A stretch of DNA of 64,000 bases from Chamaecrista fasciculata (taxonomy: Eukaryota; Streptophyta; Magnoliopsida; Fabales; Fabaceae): the NCBI GenBank assembly GCA_003254925.1, contig QANZ01045097.1, positions 87,093 to 151,092 on the forward strand, in the 5' to 3' direction. Shown in pieces: positions 60,255-64,000 of the stretch (positions are counted from its first letter, which is position 1; each line of letters starts with the position of its first letter). The notes under the pieces are model-generated. The model was not told the DNA's origin. It searched no databases and saw nothing but the letters and a program-made list of their open reading frames with translations. The translations under genes were made by a program, and so were the position numbers.

Positions 60255-60746
60255 GTACCCATCTAAGTAGTTGAAACAATTTTCAATTAAAATCATATAC
60301 TATCTATCATCATACATAAAACCAAGTCGTTCCCAGATTAGGTTGAGAAAAACAAAATTTATGAAAATAAGGCAGAAGTCTGCATTTACAATACCCAGTT
60401 TGATTATAAAGCCATACCTTCACTCCTTGAGATTCAAGAAAAGTATCCACAGACTTGGCTAATTTCTGCACAAAGTTACTAAAATAAAGTCAAAGAAATA
60501 AAACCAAGTACCCATCTAAGTAGTTGAAACAATTTTCAGTTAAAATCATATACTGTCTATCATCATACATAAAACCGTTCCCAGATTAGGTTGAGTAAAA
60601 CAAAATTTATGAAAATAAGGCAGAAGTCTACATTTACAATACCCAGTTTGATTATAAAGCCATACCTTCACTACTTGAGATTCAAGAAAAGTATCCTCAG
60701 ACTTGGCTAATTTCTGCACAAAGTTAGTAAAATAAAGTCAAAGAAA
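60255..60746 (-). repeat. 253-bp tandem duplication containing an exon-like sequence
   Basis: 60255-60507 recurs at 60508-60746. Each copy holds, on the minus strand, FVQKLAKS(V/E)DTFLESQ(G/V)VK followed by a donor-like GTATGG. I do not recognise the protein; it does not match the SPT5 regions I can recall. Confidence 0.75.
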
Positions 60747-61255
60747 AACTAAAAAAATTGACATTGAAATACTTCTATACAGCTTGAATCAACAAAAACA
60801 ATGACATTGAAAAATAAAAATAATAAATGATTTTCAGATCATTGTGAGACGTAATTAGAACTTATCTTTAGAACCCTTCTCCTTGCTCCCGTTCCACCAT
60901 CATATCATGCCCTGATATCTTAGAGGTAATCAAAAGTGAAAATTAAAAGTAACATTAACATATATGATGCAACTATATAGCTTGAATAAAAAAACACAAT
61001 GACTTTGAAAAATAGAAATAATAAACGGCTTTTCAGTTACTGTAAGATGTAATTGGAACCTATCTTTAGAATCCTTCTCCTTGCGACGAATATCCAGTTG
61101 TTCAAGTGTTTTCAATCTGCTCTACAACTTGAACTCAATTACCCTGCTCCGCCGAGGTAGTTCTAGTAAGTTTCTCCCAAGTTGCAAATTGGCTCATTAA
61201 TATAAGGCAAACCTTCACATTCATTGAGAATTTCCTCTTTGGAAACTCACAATGA
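60740..61255 (-). other. Exon-like remnants of an unidentified gene, partly duplicated
   Basis: Minus strand: 61133-61073 reads SRLKTLEQLDIRRKEKDSKD before a donor-like GTTCC. A diverged copy (..KEKGSKDK) lies near 60860-60900, period about 190. Upstream, 61256-61130 reads GEQPHCEFPKRKFSMNVKVC then LILMSQFATWEKLTRT. These could be neighbouring exons of one decayed gene or an unrelated insertion. No function assigned. Confidence 0.4.
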
Positions 61256-61919
61256 GGTTGCTCTCCCTAAAAATGGAATTATATACAAACAAATAAGTTA
61301 CAAAATATAACCGTATCATTTTCTTTATGACAATTTAATAATGTTATTGACAAGGGTAAAGGGACCAAATTAAATAGGCATGATTTCCTTTGTTAACAAT
61401 TGACCAGCTCTTGAAGATTTCTTGGGGGACCAGTTGGGGAGTACATACCTATGATTGGAGGAGAGATGACCCTTTTTAAGGCTCAAAGCCTTACTTAATT
61501 AAATGTTGAGTCAGAAAAGAAACTGTGAATAATATTGTGTTCCTATATTATTATCATTCAGAATATACTGGGCAATATTACTCCTTAATTCTAGCAAAGA
61601 CTATTAAAGGAAAAGATTGACCTAACAAATATGGAAGGCAACGTTACAGCCTGTACAAATAAATGAGATATATACAAATAAAAAAAAAAGATATATGGTC
61701 TTCTCACAGAAACTATGATAATAATAGAGTATAAAATGAGGATGGAAATACAAGATGGGACAAGTAATAAAATAAATATTTGGCAAGAAGAATTATAAAT
61801 ATGTTCATAATTTGTGTGTAGTGTAAACTGAGTACAAATTAACTCCACAAACTCAATAAGTTTTTAATTGACTAACTCTAACTCTAATTTCTATTCAATT
61901 TTCTAGTCTGATCAAGGTC

Positions 61920-63245
61920 TACAATGATTACTAACCTAGGCCCTATTATTTATCTATACACATCAGTCAAATTTGCATCACACACATATTTACAAAATTG
62001 TTGTGGTTATCCAAATGCAAGGGAAACAACAATAAATCAAGACGACAACTCGATACTACATTTTAACTCTTTCAAAGAAGCTCCTAAACTTGACATGATT
62101 TTTCTGAGAAACCAACAAAAAGAAACACTGAATTACTGAAGCTCGTAACAATAAAAATTTCGTGAAATGAACAATTAGAAAAGCCAACATACCAGTTGGT
62201 TGAACATTGACAAAACATAATATATATACAACATAAAAATATATCATTTCTCACCCTAACAATATAATCAACTATGCAAGCATTTACTCCCCCAAAAGAA
62301 AAATAACAAACCTTTGGACTTTTAGACTCAAAAACAACACAGAAATGTGTTTAATCTTCAGGCATATGTTGTGGACCTCCATATAAAGTAGAATGCTAAA
62401 AAATGATATACTGATGAGAGTTGAGGTGAGAATCCAAAAGGCTCACAGACTTAGCTCAACCAAAGCGAATCATAATGGTCACGACATTGTTCCCATCAAA
62501 CTGTATTAGGTTAGACCCATATGTTCTTCTCTAAGTAATCACTCTAGAGATCATCTACCTCACTTATTTTCTATATTCAACTTTCCATTTTACTATCTAG
62601 ACTATGACCTATATGTTTCACCTATCCGTTTTACGGTCTAGGTGAGGGCTGAGCTCTTTCACCAATTTTCTTGTCTAAGTGAGGACTATTTCTTTCATCC
62701 ATCTGTTTTACGGTCTAGATGATAATAACAGTTATTCACCCATCCGTTTTACGGTCTAGGTGAGGGTTGAGCTTTTTCACCAATTTGATTGTACTATTTC
62801 TTTCATCTATCCATTTTACGGTCTAGGAGAAGGTCTAATTTTCACAATTTGCTTTACTAACTAAGTGAGGACATACTTCTTTCATCTATCCGTTTTACTG
62901 CCTAGAAGATTGTTGATATATTTTCACCTATCCGTTTTACGGTCTAGGTAATCATTCTCACCTATTTGCTTTACTATCCAAGTGAAGACTTCACCTATCC
63001 GTTTTACGGTCTAGGCGGCAACTGGAGGTTTTGACCTAGTATAGTTTTATGGGTTCAAACATGTTTGGACGAGCTAAGTGAGTGAGCCTTTTGTATTCTC
63101 ATCTCAACCATCATCTATATATCATTATATCATATTTAACTATGTATAATGGTCACAACATATGCATGAAGTTTAAACACATTTTTGTATTGTTTTTTAG
63201 TGTGGAAGCATGATGGTCCATTGCTTTCCATTTGGACAAGTAAAT
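61920..63245. repeat. Segmental duplication, copy 2 (partner 54301-55660)
   Basis: Direct repeat of 54301-55660, ending within the sequence matching the SPT5 C-terminal exon ('catgatggtccattgct' at 63210). Its middle (62262-62530) also matches 50690-51010 better than it matches its partner, so at least three related segments exist in this region. Confidence 0.8.
62585..63025. repeat. Tandem hairpin repeats built on CCGTTTTACGG, block 2
   Basis: About seven units of the TATCCGTTTTACGGTCTAGG type, several with the extended CACCTA..TAGGTG stem, alternating with 'caatttgcttta.taactaagtga' units as in block 1. Confidence 0.85.
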
Positions 63246-63510
63246 ACAAGTGTCGATTTATCTTTGTGAATTATGCTTTGTCATTGTTTCACCAATATGA
63301 TGGCATTTCTAATTTTTCTTCCATAAAATTATTTTTCTAAAAAATTTAATTTTACAATATTTTTCAACCAAACAAAAAACAAAAACAAGAGTAGGCCAGT
63401 ACTATGAACAATAGAATAAAAAAAATATACGTATTACAAACATGAGTTCATAAGCCAAAAAAAGAAAAAGAGAAAAATTCTGAAAACCTAGCTAACCTAA
63501 GGACTTGAAT

Positions 63511-64000
63511 AAGTGACAAAAATTCACTGTTGAAGAACCAAAAAAAAGCACCAAAACAAACAAGCATGTACATTAACACACACACACAAAAGGAAAATGA
63601 AAATTAATGCAAAACAAATAGATAACTCAAAAAGTCCAGTACTATCTTGGTCAAAACCAAAGTGACAAATAAATAATTGATAGTGATGAAATGTGAAGAA
63701 GATAACCAAATGACTTGAACAAGTGACAAAAACTCATTGTTGGAGAACCAAAAAATCGCACCAAAATAAACAAGCAACAACACATAGAGAAGGAAAATGA
63801 AAATTAATGCAAACAAATAGATTACTCAAAAAGTCCAGTACTATCTTGATCAAAACCAAAGTGACAAATAATTAATTGATAGTGATGAAATGTGATGAAG
63901 ATGACCAATGACTTGAACAAGTGACAAAGACTCACTGTTGAAGAACCAAAAAATCACACCAAAATAAACAAGCACGTACATTAACACTCAAAAAGTCCAG
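63511..64000. repeat. About 200-bp tandem repeat, at least 2.5 copies, open at the window end
   Basis: Units starting AAGTGACAAA.A.TCA.TGTT lie at 63511, 63721 and 63919 (periods 210 and 198). Each contains 'gaagaaccaaaaaa', 'aaaaagtccagtactatctt' and 'aattgatagtgatgaaatgt'. The third runs off the window. It could be the edge of a satellite array. Confidence 0.9.

Overview
The window is nuclear DNA from a eudicot plant. The evidence is AT-rich sequence, GT-AG introns of plant type, host genes that read most closely as plant proteins (dolichol kinase, SAUR, ABCF1, a uL18-like protein, a HIPP metallochaperone), a MIR530 hairpin, and many Mutator-like and hAT elements. The species cannot be named from the sequence. 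I recall MIR530 from poplar and rice but not from Arabidopsis, which argues weakly against Brassicaceae.

Layout. 1-3045 (+): last eight exons of dolichol kinase. 3.6-10 kb: intergenic, with repeats and foldbacks. 10.3-10.8 kb (+): an intronless SAUR gene. 11.3-15.2 kb: a transposon cluster with two Mutator-like elements carrying genic DNA, one of them a piece of a DWNN-domain (RBBP6/PQT3-like) gene with its 5' UTR intron. 16.6-20.4 kb (-): a complete five-exon ABCF1/GCN20-type gene. 22.1-24.4 kb (+): a uL18/L18p-L5e family gene with a probable long 5' UTR intron. 27.9-29.4 kb (-): a complete five-exon HIPP gene with two HMA domains and a CaaX end. 29.6-31.0 kb: a TIR element with other elements nested in it. 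31.3-33.8 kb: foldback elements. 34.4-36.4 kb: a G-box cluster and then a MIR530 precursor. 36.8-42.4 kb: a Ty1/copia-type LTR element, coding-defective, with a palindromic element inside it. 46.1-49.1 kb: a Pack-MULE whose right terminus holds one hAT element, which holds another. 49.4-50.6 kb: a second MULE with 9-bp TSD. 50.7-64 kb: a locally duplicated region with decayed SPT5 exon copies (-), two blocks of tandem hairpin-forming repeats built on CCGTTTTACGG, and a roughly 200-bp tandem array running off the window end.

The host genes are unrelated housekeeping and regulatory genes, not a pathway. The notable biology is the microRNA gene, the several MULEs carrying genic DNA with their nested insertions, the hairpin-repeat blocks, and the SPT5-derived duplication. 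I found no operon-like or defence-like system. Single Ns at 2612, 13300, 27239 and 52786 look like assembly joins.
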